From NCBI GenBank assembly GCA_037903355.1, contig JBAJFE010000034.1:1-64000 (forward strand): a stretch of DNA of 64,000 nt, read 5' to 3'. The position numbers were made by a program, and so were the translations under genes. The notes under the pieces were generated by a model, which was not told the origin of the DNA, did not search any database, and saw only the letters and a list, made by a program, of their open reading frames with translations. Shown here one piece after another: positions 11,331 through 23,310 of the stretch (positions are counted from its first letter, which is position 1; every line of letters begins with the position of its first letter). This DNA comes from Trichuris trichiura. Its lineage: Eukaryota > Nematoda > Enoplea > Trichinellida > Trichuridae.

Positions 11331-12470
11331 CTCTTATTCAAATATCCACTCAAATTACGCAGCGACATTTCTCGCAGGAGTTGAAAAGCTCTTTCTTCTT
11401 TGTTCTCGACGCTATTGCAAAAGCACTTTCCATTTCGTTCCAGCGTACATTCCTAAAGCTCTTTCTCTTTCGTTTCCGAATGTGTTCCAAAAACACTTTC
11501 GCTTTTGTTCGGCGTGTGTCTGATAAGCTCCTTTTCCTTTGCCTCAACAGGTATTCCGTAAGTTCTTCTCCTTCGTTCCGGAATGCTTTCCATAAACTTC
11601 TTCTCTTTTGTTACGGCAGGCACTTCATAAGCGCTTCTTGTTTGTTGCGGAATATATTCCATAAGCTTTCTCCGTCGCCTCAGCTGGTATGCCATAAACT
11701 CTTCTGGTTTGTTTCAGAATATATTCCATAAACTCCATCTCCTTCGCTTCAACTGGTATGCGATAAACCCTCCTGGTTTCCTTCGGAATATATTCCATAA
11801 ACTCTTTCTCTTTTGCTTCAGTTGGTATACCGTTGACCTTTGTGGCTTGCTTCGGCATATATTCTATAAACTCCTTCCCTTTTGCTTCAGTTAGTATGCC
11901 GTAGACCCTTTTGGTTTGCTTCTGAATATATTCCATAAACTCTTTCTCCTTCGTTTCAACGGGAATGCCGTAGACATTTCTAGTTTCCTTCGGAATATAT
12001 TCCATAAACTCTTTCTCTTTTGCTTCAATTGGTATGCCGTAGGCCTTTCTCTATTTCTTCGGAATATCTTCTATGAACTCCTTCTCTTTTGCTTCAGTTG
12101 GTATGCCGTAGACCCTTCTGATTAGCTTCCGAATATATTTCATAAACCCTTTTCCTTTTGCTTCAATTGGTATGACGTACACCCTTCTGGTTTGTTTCAG
12201 ATTATATTCCATAAACTTTCTCCTTCGTTTCAGCAGGTATGCCGTAGAACCATCTGGTTTGCTTCAGAATATATTCCATAAACTGTCTTCTTCGCTTTAA
12301 TTGGTATGCCATAAACCCATCTGGTTTGTTTCGAATTACATTCCATAAACTCTTTCTCGTTGTCTCAACAGGTATGCCATAAACCCTTTTCCTTTGTTTC
12401 GGTGTGTATTCCGAAAACTCTTTCTCATCTGTTTTGGAATATATTTTACATGTTCTTTCTTCTTTTTCTT
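11331..12470 (-). repeat. 69-bp tandem array (23-residue coding-like repeat), copy 1
   Basis: About sixteen diverged 69-bp units. Read on the minus strand the best-preserved part (12,005-11,625) gives units such as MEYIPKETRNVYGIPVETKEKEF and MEYIQKQTKRVYGILTEAKGKEF. Because 69 is a multiple of three the frame continues through several units, but elsewhere it breaks by indels and stops. I do not recognise a family; the repeats are charged and probably helical. It may be a decayed repeat-protein gene or a minisatellite with an incidental open frame. Confidence 0.8.
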
Positions 12471-13748
12471 TATTGGTACTCCAGTTATGAAAATTTTCCG
12501 GGGCATTATGACTTCTTCAAATGCACGGTTACTGACATTCAGCTCTCAGTTATCTTTCAGCGTTTTTCACTCCGGGTATTGACGCTACTGGAATATCGGA
12601 AAATCAAAAACCATCAGCATGCAAACTGAGTTTCCATAATCACTTTATTCTTGAAGACGGGGTGTTTCGTAATGAGTCACATCACTCCATTCCATGTATC
12701 CTCATATCGTCTTTGGTTATGCAACATACGGTTCTTCCTGTTGCTTCGCCGGTTTGAATTTAAAGTAAATACCCTTTTAATCGTACAGGGGTAAGTAAGC
12801 AAACAGAGCTTTCGGAACTAACATCGTCCTGCCGTCAGCGTGAAGGTAACGGCGTTGCGATCTGCTCGCAACGTGCTTAGTACAGCAACATCGGCCAAGC
12901 AGGTTGAAACGCCCTTACCTTTACGCTAGCGACGAGACAATGTCAGTTCCGAAAGCTCCGTTTACTTACTTACTCGTGTACGATTAAAAGTGTGTTTACT
13001 TCACCGACAAAACAACAGAAAAGCCTGTCTAACGTGAAACTCTCTTATTGAAACCAGCGAAGTTCAATCTCCAAGAATCTTTTTTGACCAGCATAAAGAA
13101 AATATCATCATGTCTGGTAATGCGGCCTTACTTCGCCTGTGGACGTCGAAGAAACCTTCTTCAGAAGAGATAGTCCCTTTCGACAAAACATTCTTGGAAT
13201 ATCAGGGCAACAGGAATGCGAATCACCAACATAGGTTCCCATAGTTGAGATATCATGCCGCGGCCTGTTTTCTCACACCCCTGCTTGAGGTAGAGGTAAC
13301 GGTACCGGTGCAGTATTGTCCATGAGAGCAATAAAGAAAGGTTCAAACATTGGTTTTGACAATGAGCGCCTCCCCATCCCAACAATAAACGGCGCTTCTA
13401 AAGCCAACTATCTCATGCATGCTAATATTTTATCTTGTCTGTACAAACACGGCATTCTTACTCTTTTTATCCAGCAAAGCGTATAAACCGATGTACCAAC
13501 GAAGAGCCATGCTCAGCTGAGTATAAGTCGTTTTGGGAGAAAACGTTTCCGCAAAGATATCGAAGTTTCCATTAAATATCTCTTCAAAGAGCGCATGCAT
13601 AGGCTACTATTCCAGATGAAAACCAATTGGCTGACAAAACTCAGACACGGCGTACGAGGTTGAAATTTCGGCGCCTATGATTACGACGACTCTGATGCGG
13701 CGGAATAGCACGCGTGGCATGTCTGTGACATTTTCGCCATTGCATATA
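12380..13748. repeat. Segmental duplication unit C, copy 1
   Basis: Near-identical to about 24,625-25,998, including an inverted-repeat structure at 12,777-12,990. Copy 1 is cut at GCATATAT by the hAT element that starts at about 13,751. Open frames in this unit are identical in both copies because of recent duplication and show no domain. Confidence 0.85.
12777..12990. repeat. Inverted repeat with decayed hammerhead-like half-core
   Basis: Arms of about 45 bp (TTTTAATCGTACA...GTAAGTAAG, and its complement near 12,960-12,990) surround GC-rich DNA. CGAAAGCTCCG, a block shared with the Penelope-terminus ribozymes, occurs next to the right arm, but CTGANGA is replaced. Duplicated at 25,040-25,250. 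Confidence 0.5.
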
Positions 13749-13750
13749 TC

Positions 13751-16700
13751 CTAGGTTCTCAAAGTGGGCGATATCGCCCCCTGGGGGGCCTTGCTCATTG
13801 CCTATGAGAGAGCACAGGGGGGCGATGGGAAACCCATGCGGGGGCGTTGAGAATCGCATAAGAGGAATTCTGGCAGAATTGTCTCTAGCGCAAAAAGGCT
13901 GTCAGAAAAACCGGCGTAAGAAGGGCCTTTCTTAACTCATTCTCGCCAGAAGTAGAGGCGGGGACTTTAAAGGAGGTCAAGTGGGGATGGAAGGCGCAAT
14001 TAAACAATGGTGTTTTTCATGGCTCGACTCCGCCAAAAATGGAGACAGTAAGTTCAAAGAAGGTCAAGTGGGGATTGCTTACAGTTCATCCTATTCTGCC
14101 CTAGCCTAAGCTTACACATCACGTGTATGCCCATTGTGTTTCGCGTGCCAGCAATCCATGCACAGCTGTTTCATTCCTTCACGTCCACTGTTCCTTTGTT
14201 CCATTGCGCTCTTAATCCTCACTTGACTTCCTCTGAAAGTGCCTCCTCCAATTCTGGCGGAGACGAGTTTAACAAAATCTGGTGCGACAACCTGTCAGCT
14301 AAATTCCTTTCGCACCCTGGTGGTCACCTTACTCGTTCATCCTTGTGTTTAAGCTAATACTTTCTGGGCGCAGAGTCTTTCTGTGAGTCTTCCCGCTTGG
14401 GTTCTTCCGTGTTCCTGTTTCGTCATCGGAGGATTTTTGTTTCTGTTCCGTGTGCCGTGTTCCGCCAACATTTTACGGTATTTTACCTTTGTACAAGACA
14501 TACTCGTGAATATACATACATATTTGTTTCTTGTTCTTGCCGTTTACTGCAAATAAACGGAATCGTTGCCGCAACTTCTCAGCCCTCTAATACAGCAACG
14601 ACAAGAACCATCATTTCGTGGCCTTCTTTCAATGACGGAAGTATGAAAGAAACGCAGGCAGTACAGCTCAGACTATTTGAAGTATGGTTTTACACAATCA
14701 CCTGCGAATAAATGGCTATCTCTGTGTTTGATTTGTGGTAGTGGTTTCGAACGAATCTGTGAAGCCGTCGAGGCTACACGACCACATTAATAGAGTACAT
14801 CCAGACATGCGTGACAAGAACATCAGCTACTTTCAGTCGCTTCGCCAGAAATTTTGTACAAGGAACATATTGCCGCGTATGTTGCCACCGGCACCACAAA
14901 AAGATAAAGATGGCCCGCGTGCGTCTTATACCATCTCATTACTGATTGCAAAATGTGGGAAGCCACGTAACATTGGGGAAACACTGTTGCTTCCCGTGCT
15001 TAGCGAAGTTATCCAGACTGTACTGCACATGTCACCAACTAAAATAATCAGAAGGATACCTCTGAGTAATGACACGGTGCAAGGAAGGATTGACGAAATG
15101 AGCAACGACGTAGAACGCACTCTATGCGACTTCTTGAGAGCAACGCATTTTTCTTTGCAGCTGGATTAATCGATCTTACCTAACAATGAAGCATTATTAA
15201 TAGGTTATGTCAGATTCGTAATGGATGAAGCCCTGGTACAGGAACTGCTGTTTGCCACACAGTTGCAGACAGATACCAAAGAAGAAGCCCAATTTCCTTG
15301 CTGTAGAAAAATGTTTCAAGGATAAAAACATGCCTATAGGGATCATAGTTGCTGTGGCAACCGGTGGAGCACCGTCGATGGTGGGCTGCTACCGCGGCTT
15401 TCTTGCACATTTGAAGCAACTCGTTCCTGGCCTTTTGGCGGTTCATTGCGTCCTTCACCGACAGCATTTAGCCACAAGACGCCTGAGCGAACGATTAAAC
15501 TGATCACTCTTACAGCGTTTGGTACCATCAAAAGTAAATCGCTGAATGAGAGATTATTCAGACAGCTTGGTGAACAGAATGATAAAGACTTCAATCGCCT
15601 GTTACTTCACACTGAAGTTCGCTGGTTGTCCAAGGGTGTTTGTTTAACTCGCTTTTACAGCCTCTCTGACACCGTTCTAGAACTTTTGTGGTGTGTGAAT
15701 CCTTCTCTACGAGAACATTTAAAGAAAAACAAGAAGGAAATCGCGTATCTGGCAGACATATACTATAAATTCAATGCAATGAACTTGCAGCTCCAAGGCA
15801 GTGACTTAAACTTGATTAAAACTAAAGGAGGTATATCTGCTTTCGTCGCGAAATCGCCAATTTTCAAACGAAACTTCCGGGCCGGTGAGTTCTATCAGTT
15901 TTCCCTTCTAGCTGCACTGAAGGCGGAAGAGGACATCGCTGAACAAGAAGTTGAAGTGTACTGACAACACTTGGAAATGCTGCACGTTGACTTCACAGAA
16001 CGGTTCAGTGATATTCTTAACTTGAAAATTCCACAGTGGGCAATAGACCCTATGTCCAACGTTGGTGAAGCGGAGATGGAATTGCAGGGAAAACTGACTG
16101 AACTGCAAAGCAATGAAGAGCTGAAAGTGAAATTGGAAAGTGAATATCAGCAGTTTTGGCTACAGAGCGAAATAAGGAAGCTGTTTCCGCTGTTATGGGC
16201 TGCTGTAGAAAACATCCTTATTGCGTTTCCATTGTCTTATTTAGCAGGTTGCAGATTTAGCGCAGTTACGGAGCTTCTAAGTAGCAAGAGAGAAGTCGGC
16301 TGGACATAGTGAATCGAGGCGACCTTAGACCGATGATGATAAAGATGTAGCCAAACGTAGACAACTTGCTCGTACTGCATTAAGCACACCCATCACATTG
16401 AGTAGTGTCCGTTCATGTGCAGTCGCAAACTTGCGTTATAGTTTCTTTTGTATTTTCTCGCTTAAGCGCTTTCACTTCAATCTGGTTCCTTGTCACTACA
16501 ATTCTTTTGGTGTACATAAGAAAACAAACAGTTGCACACTGATTGTTTTTTTCAGGAAAGGCTAATGAATGCTTCTTGCATATGTGACTCCATGTCCTGA
16601 AAAATGTGACAAGAGATGTGAAAGGCAAGCAGAAATTTTCGCATCGTAAAGTGGTTGGTGGAGAAGCAGGAGTGGTATAGTACGCCTTTCAGGTGACGAG

Positions 16701-16925
16701 GCGTTGAAGTCTTTTGTGCAAAATGTTCTCACGAGTAGCGGTTTTGCAAAAATTTTCCCATCGAGAGCGACGGAGGGAAATGTTTGAGAACCTACTAACC
16801 TCCGACTGCCATGTCCAACCTTCCAGCCAATCAGTGCGCTCAAAATTGACCAATCAGAATTGGGGGGCAGTAGCGGTCAGGAACGTTCACAGGGGGGCGA
16901 TGGAGCAAAAAGTTTGAGAACCTAT
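13751..16925 (+). mobile_element. hAT transposon, ZBED5-like, degraded
   Basis: Ends form terminal inverted repeats (TAGGTTCTCAAA at 13,752-13,763; TTTGAGAACCTA at 16,913-16,924), with GGGGGCGAT-rich subterminal sequence inside both ends. Between them lies a broken hAT transposase. I found no perfect 8-bp target duplication. The insertion interrupts duplication copy 1. Confidence 0.8.
14709..16309 (+). pseudogene. hAT transposase pseudogene (ZBED5/FAM200-like)
   Basis: Frames at 14,735-15,169, 15,225-15,503, 15,446-15,964 and 15,971-16,309 together spell a ZBED5-type transposase. In order: a BED-finger remnant (KWLSLCLICGS, then SVKPSRLHDHINRVHPD after a frameshift), the segment around HCVLHRQHLATRRL, the very characteristic HTEVRWLSKGVCLTRFY, and a C-terminal hAT dimerisation region (FPLSYLAGCRFSAVTEL). 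Several frameshifts and in-frame stops (for example at 15,166-15,169 and 15,961-15,963) rule out an active enzyme. The family moves DNA by cut-and-paste with 8-bp target duplications; that is family knowledge. Confidence 0.85.
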
Positions 16926-17390
16926 GGGCTAAGGCAAGACAGGATGGCCGGCACGGTTATAGCACGCAATTGGAAACAATTACCAGAACGGCCAACTGTT
17001 TCCAGGTATGCACCATTCCTTCACTAATACGCATCGCGTGCATCAGTGCACTGTGAACAATGGCTTAGGTCACCAATTGTTCTGGTGACGTAATAATCCC
17101 CATTTGACCTCCTTTGAACTTGCCACCTGAACTTTCGGTGGGGAGACAAAGTAGAAGACCCAAAATATCTAAACTCAAGAGAGGAGGAACGCAAACCTTT
17201 CAAAGTTAAGTGATTTCATGTCCAGCAAGAAGTCAGTATGACGCCCAAGCCGCCGCAGCCATTTTACCTGTGAAAACAAAGACATTCACTTCTGAAAATT
17301 TTGCTTCTTTCCTGTTTCGAATTAAAGAATTTGGGTCTCCTATGTTGGTCCTAGCCGCCTCAACTTCCGGTGGGGAGACAGCATAGAAGA
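16922..17390. repeat. Dispersed repeats
   Basis: Begins with the AAGGCAAGACAGGATGGCC-type motif shared with 14,079-14,115 (inverted), 51,011-51,050 and 59,428-59,475, and contains the inverted copy of the 8,085-8,238 repeat at 17,177-17,331. Two short GGTGGGGAGACA blocks (near 17,140 and 17,370) repeat each other. No gene. Confidence 0.5.
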
Positions 17391-17394
17391 CCCG

Positions 17395-19011
17395 CTAAAT
17401 TTGCTGGCGCTACTAAAGTTATGAGTGAGCTGGTTGCCACCTGTTCCAGGACTTATAGATTTAAAAACCTGAGCGCGAACCGTCAGGTTTTATCTTTTCT
17501 TAATTATATACCCTTCTGTCAGCGGGAATAAATGTTTAAGGTGTGTCTATCAATGCAACCCGTAATAACAAGGATGGAAGAAGAAGATAAACTTACAGTT
17601 AATGTTTTAATTGAGAAACCTTGTTTAAAATACGCTATCCAATTGGAATAACACGAGATAAAATCTGAGGTTCCACCGAGATTTGAACTCGGATTGCTGG
17701 ATTCAAAGTCCAGAGTGCTAACCATTACACCATGGAACCGCAAGTATCTGTTACTAGAGTAATACAGTGCCCATATAAAGTCGAACAATACCAGAAAGGA
17801 ATACTATGGCGCAGCAACAGATGAATGCCTTGACGATACACAGACGGTAGTGGATCTTAAGGCGTAACAAATTCACTAACGCTCACGCAGGACTAGCAGC
17901 TAACGGTGCTGCGACGCGTATGGCCAATAACTCTGCAAGTACTTCATTTCAATTTTCACAAAACGTAACAAGCTTGCACACTTTGAAAAGAAGGCTATAA
18001 TCATAAAAACTTTAGAATCCATGTTGCGTTCCCATCCCTCGTCGACTGCAGGGGCATTCGGGAATATTAAACCATTACAAAATCTCAAGGTAGCATTGTG
18101 ACATAAGAGTGCTGGCAGCCAAGTGGGTGGTTGGGGAAGCGCTACTTGCCTTCTCACTGGGGATTCTTGGAAACTAAGGGTTGCGCTCAGACGCAGATAG
18201 TTGACAGTTGTCTGTTCACCGCCAATCAGCAACAAATGATTTATGGACTTGGAAGAAAGAAATTACTTGTACTCGAATCATCGCTTTGGGCTCTCCAATT
18301 GTCCCTGAGGCGAAAAACGCATCCAAATTATCGCGTAAGCAATTATAGGTTAAGATCGTAATTCCGGAAATCAAGAGACCTAGTGAGAAAAGTTATGTGT
18401 CAAAGCTGTAAACTTTTAACCGTTTTGCACTTGCAGTTGATTCAAAATTTGAACCCTTTTAAAGCTTTATTGCCTGGAACATTTAGCCAACTTGGAACCT
18501 TTAACTAATTTAGGATTTCGACCCGTTTAATTTGAGGCACTTTGGACTTTAAACTTTTCTGCATGTCAATAGTCGAAGGTCTGAACTTATCCTGCTTTTC
18601 AAACTACTTGACGTTTGTAATTATGCAGACCTCTCCTTCAAGAACCAACGTTCGTACATATTCCAATCCAAGATTTGTGACTCTACGTAATCACAAGTAA
18701 ACATTTTTGAAATTGCACAGAACTGTTCTTTAAGAAACGTTCTTTGTTACTTATGCCAGATCCGCTGTTTCAGTATTCACAGATTCAGGATTTGTATTAT
18801 TAAAATTTTGATAGTCTAAAATTTTGAAACGTGCATTTTGAACTTTGGGAACTTCAACTGACCTTGCGCATACGAGTTTCATGTCGTCATTGAATAACTT
18901 AAGTTTTCCTAAAAATAAGCAAACGGCAAATATGTATAAGTGATTCCAGCATTAGCAACGTGTCCATTCAGCTAAGTGAACTTAAGCGAAGCAAACGATA
19001 TGAATTCTATT
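17395..19011. repeat. Segmental duplication unit A, copy 2
   Basis: Second copy of 9,259-10,871, truncated at GAATTCTAT by the inverted Penelope-like element. Confidence 0.85.
17668..17739 (-). tRNA. tRNA-Gln (anticodon TTG), copy 2
   Basis: Identical over 72 nt to the tRNA at 9,528-9,599 although the flanks have several substitutions. Same CTTTGAA anticodon loop and complete arms. A TTTT run follows on the minus strand. Confidence 0.95.
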
Positions 19012-19204
19012 TTTTTTTGACAACTGGGTGTTTTGTAACGGGTTGAATTTTCATGGTTGTAAGGTCCTCTACGGCTTTTCCCGTTTTTTCGTTGTGCTGT
19101 TATCTGTAATTATCTGTAATTAAACTAAAACAACTGCTCTACCAACGGATGGATGAGCCGTTACTAAGAAAATGTACAGATATCAACGCACTCAACTTTT
19201 TAAT

Positions 19205-19250
19205 GTTCAATGCTTTCGGAACGCTCTAGTTCCGTCGTCAGTGAGGTGGT
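19205..19250 (-). ncRNA. Hammerhead-like motif, left arm of inverted element
   Basis: Minus strand: CTGACGA (19,235-19,241), a stem CGGAAC/GTTCCG with a short loop, then GAAAGC (19,212-19,217). Core and stem II are intact in this arm; the right arm has a mismatch in stem II. Confidence 0.5.
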
Positions 19251-19316
19251 GGAGGAGTTGTTATTTTCCGAACGGTGTTATATAGGCTCACGTAACAATA
19301 GGAATGGGGGTCGAGG

Positions 19317-21823
19317 TCAGCGCGGCAGAGAGCAACACTTGGTTTTACTAATCAGTGGGTCCCAAGCCGAGCTAACCTCTTGTCCTTTGTCACGGTTGAT
19401 GGTATGGTTGTGGCGAATGTAAAGAGCCTCCTTAACCCGGCGGAGATGTAAGTGGCTCTCGCGACAAATAATCTGCGGTTGTAGGTCGAGAGAGCATTGA
19501 GAGGAATGCTCGACGACCGCCGACGCTTTGATCGTCTCTGCTATGATCTTCTCCGGTTTGAGCTTCTGTGGTCGGCCTCGTCGCGGATTATTTGTCCTTT
19601 GTCCGTCGGGTTGCGTCATTCTTCGCATCGCCTCTTTGTATCGGCCGACGTTGGTCATGTGTTGGCCGTACCTGTGAAATAAAGTGTTGCCCGTTTCTCC
19701 TATGTAGGAGGCGTTGCAACCGCATCTTATCTCGTAGACGACGCCAGGTCTCCTGTCAAAGGGAACTATGATCTTATCGCTCCTCACCATTGAACGCAAA
19801 CTGTTAGATGTCTTAAATCGAACCTTGAAGTCCATGGAACGGCTCAGTCGTAGGATTCGTTCCCGATGCCGTTGTAATAAGGGATAAACAAAATGGGGCG
19901 ACTATTCGTGATTGCAGTGTTATCATTAGTAGGGTTAATATTATCAATAGTATTAGTGTCGTTGGGTGAGGATGTAGGGTTCGGGGGCCGTCTGCATTCG
20001 GCGATGATATGTTTAACCAAAGAATGAGGGTACCCGTTGTCTGTAAATGTATGAAGGATGTGTTTTAATTCTCCCGGAAGAAATGCGGGGTGACAGACAG
20101 CCAGGGCCCTGTCAACCATCCCTTTTACAATACCCCGTTTTACTGACAGAGGGTGGTGTGAAGTGAAATGCAGATATCTGTCAGAATGGGTCGGTTTTCT
20201 ATAAACGGAGGTCCTTATTTCGTTGCCCTGTTTTATCACCAATACGTCTAGGAAGGGGAGTTTATTATCTACCTCTGTTTCCATAGTTAAACGTATGTTT
20301 TTGGGGAAGATGCTGTTTAAGTGGTTTAGAAACGCCCCCTCCTTGCCCTTGGTGGTGATAGCGAAAATGTCATCTACGTAGCGTTTGAAGAAGATGGGCG
20401 CTACGTCCGGGTTTACGCTAGCGAAGACCTTTTCCTCGAAGTGTTCCATGAAGATCTCCGCTAGAACCGGCGATAGTGGACTGCCCATGGGAGCACCATC
20501 TGTTTGCAAAAAGAACCTGTCCTGGAACCTGAAGTAGTTCCCTTGTTTCATGCAGAAGGAAATCAGTTTCGTTATGTGAAAAAGGTTCAGTTTCATTTTT
20601 AAAAGTCCCGTGGTGTCTCTTTTGAAAAGGTTTTCTAGTAGGTTAAGCGTATAGTCTATGGGGATGCTAGTGAACAGGTCTTTGACGTCATAACTAACCA
20701 TGACGTTGTTCGGTGTTAATTGGAGTGGTTTTAACGCCATGCAGAAGTCTTTACAGTTTAAGACATGAGAATCAAGTTTACCCGTTAGCGGTTTTAGGAT
20801 GTCCTTCAGATAGGTGCACAGCCTGGATGTTACGCTGTTGACGCTTGATACGACTGGTCTTAGAGAGATTCCCGGCTTATGAATCTTGGGGAGTCCGTAA
20901 AGTTCAGGACATTTCGCGTTGTTTAAGAAGTATATGTAGTTACTGATGTGCGAAAGCTGGTGGTCCTGTTTTTCACTTGTGAACGCATCCAGTAAAGCCC
21001 TCAGTTCCACCCGCGCCTGAGGAGTTGGGTCTTCCAGGATAAGGCGGTATATGGCATTATTTAGCAGACTGTTGATTTTCTGTTTGTAATCACTACGGTT
21101 AAGGAGAACCACTACGTTACCTTTATCCGCCTTAGTAATTATTATGTCTTCGCGCGACTTTAGTTGCTTTATAACCCGCTGCTCCTCGTGGGATACGTTA
21201 GGTGTTGATGATGGGCGACTCTGCAATAGGATGTTTGATATTGATGCTCTGACCTGTGTAGCCTTTACAGATTTAGTGTGAGAGAGCCCGCTCTCCACCG
21301 AGGAGATGATGTCCATAACGGGAATATTCTTAGGGGTGGGAACGAAGTTTAAACCCTTGGCGAGAACCCCTTTCTCGATCTCATTCAAGTTGGCAGAACT
21401 GAGATTGACCACCACTTTGTCAATGCTTTGTATGCTAGGGTTCTTGGTGCGTTTGTTTGATCTTGTAAATTCCCAAGACCGCGAACCGTATAAAGCGTTG
21501 AGTTTTTTATTTAAGATCTGGATCTGTTGTAGTTTTGTTAATGCGCAGCTGTTTTTAATATGTGCATGCAACTGAGACAAGAAATTGAAATTAATTGAAC
21601 GTGAAAGAAATTGTGTATAATGGTTGCATGCAATTTTAAGTAGGGCAGAAGATTTTCTGTGATCACGAATAGTACCTTTTAGGAGGGAGACCCCGGTCGA
21701 TTGTAACAGTTTTGACATTCTTGCATTTCGGGCATGGTTCCATTTTATTTGGAAACATTTTGGTAGGAGACCTGCATCGCGGCATTTTAGTAGGAATGTC
21801 AACTTACCCATCGTTAATGTCAA
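19317..21823 (-). pseudogene. Penelope-like reverse transcriptase with GIY-YIG endonuclease, one frameshift
   Basis: Frame 21,823-19,844 (659 codons) covers an N-terminal region and the reverse transcriptase: YGLPKIHKPGISLRPVVSS, SYDVKDLFTSIP, TDGAPMGSPLSPVLAE, the catalytic YVDD in FKRYVDDIFAI, and LPFLDVLV. Frame 19,835-19,317 (172 codons) gives the C-terminal GIY-YIG endonuclease (VVYEIRCGCNASYIGETGNT). The split is a single missing base at GGCATCGGGAAC (19,852 area); the right arm has GGCATCAGGGAAC and reads straight through. Penelope enzymes copy RNA into DNA at nicks made by the GIY-YIG domain. Apart from that one base the left copy looks young. Confidence 0.9.
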
Positions 21824-21836
21824 ATTGACATTATGA

Positions 21837-23199
21837 CGTCAAAGACCTGTTCACTAGCATCCCCATAGACTATACGCTTAACCTACTAGAAAACCTTTTC
21901 AAAAGAGACACCATGGGACTTTTAAAAATGAAACTGAACCTTTTTCACATAACGAAACTGATTTCCTTCTGCATGAAACAAGGGAACTACTTCAGGTTCC
22001 AGGACAGGTTTTTTTTGCAAACAGATGGTGCTCCCATGGGCAGTCCACTATCGCCGGTTCTAGCGGAGATCTTCATGGAACACTTCGAGCAAAAGGTCTT
22101 CGCTAGCGTAAACCCGGACGTAGCGCGTCAAACGTAGATGACATTTTCGCTATCACCACCAAGGGCAAGGAGGGGGCGTTTCTAAACTACTTAAACAGCA
22201 TCTTCCCCAAAAGCATACGTTTAACTATGGAAACAGAGGTAGATAATAAACTCCCCTTCCTAGATGTGTTGGCGATAAAACAGGGCAACGAAATAAGGAC
22301 CTCCGTTTATAGAAAACCGACCCATTCTGACAGATATCTGCATTTCACTTCACACCACCCTCTGTCAGTCAAACGGGGTATTGTAAAAGGGATGATTGAC
22401 AGGGCCCTGGCTGTCTGTCGCCCCGCATTTCTTCCGGGAGAATTAAAACACATCCTTCATACATTTACAGACAACGGGTACCCTCATTCTTTGGTTAAAC
22501 ATATCATCGTCGAATGCAGACGACCCCCGAACCTTACATCCTCACCCAACGACACTAATACTATTGACAATATTAACCCTACTAATGATAACGCTGCAAT
22601 CACGAATAGCCGCCCCATTTTGTTTATCCCTTACTACAACGGCATCAGGGAACGAATCCTACGACTGAGCCGTTCCATGGACTTCAAGGTTCGATTTAAG
22701 ACATCTAACAGTTTGCGTTCAATGGTGAGGGGCGATAAGATCATAGTTCCCTTTGACAGGAGACCGGGCGTCGTCTACGAGTTACGATGCGGTTGCAACG
22801 CCTCCTACATAGGAGAAACGGGCAACACTTTATTTCACAGGTACGGCCAACACATGACCAACGTCGGCCGATACAAAGAAACGATGCGATGAATGACGCA
22901 ACCCGACGGACAAAGGACAAATAATCCGCGACGAGGCCGACCACAGAAGCTTCAAACCAGAGAAGATCATAGCAGAGACGATCAAAGCATCGGCGGTCGT
23001 CGAGCATTCCTCTCAATGCTCTCTCGACCTACAACCGCAGATTATTTGTCGCGAGAGCCACTTACATCTCCGCCGGGTTAAGGAGGCTCTTTACATTCGC
23101 CACAACCATACCATCAACCGTGACAAAGGACAAGAGGTTAGCTCGGCTTGGGACCCACTGATTAGTAAAACCAAGTGTTGCTCTCTGCCGCGCTGACCT
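21837..23199 (+). pseudogene. 5'-truncated second copy of the Penelope-like ORF
   Basis: Starts within the reverse transcriptase and continues through the GIY-YIG domain. A deletion at 22,125-22,135 (GACGTAGCG joined to CGTCAAACG) removes residues just before and including the start of the YVDD box, and further shifts occur near 22,890. It is more decayed than the left copy but preserves the base that the left copy has lost at the RT/endonuclease join. Confidence 0.85.
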
Positions 23200-23259
23200 C
23201 GACCCCCATTCCTATTGTTACGTGAGCCTATATAACACCGTTCGGAAAATAACAACTCC

Positions 23260-23310
23260 TCCTCCATCTCACTGACGACGGAACTAGAGCGTTCTGAAAG
23301 CTTTGACCAT
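23260..23310 (+). ncRNA. Hammerhead-like motif, right arm of inverted element
   Basis: CTGACGA (23,272-23,278), stem GGAAC/GTTCT, GAAAGC (23,296-23,301). Counterpart of the motif at 19,205-19,250. Confidence 0.45.

Noticed and set aside
11709..12125. Plus-strand frames through the 69-bp array (FHKLFLLRFN repeats)
   Set aside because: They are the complement of the minus-strand repeat frame; the minus reading is less hydrophobic and has longer continuous open units.
11331..12470. Possible CRISPR array
   Set aside because: Units are contiguous 69-bp tandem repeats without unique spacers, in a eukaryotic genome.
13161..13385. 74-codon minus frame identical at 25,417-25,641
   Set aside because: Identity reflects near-identical duplicated DNA rather than selection; no recognisable protein.
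13751..16925. 8-bp target duplication for the ZBED5-like hAT
   Set aside because: Flanks ATATATCC and TGGGCTAA do not match; the right flank seems rearranged.
19210..19771. Plus-strand frames opposite the GIY-YIG region
   Set aside because: Shadows of the Penelope-like endonuclease frame on the minus strand.
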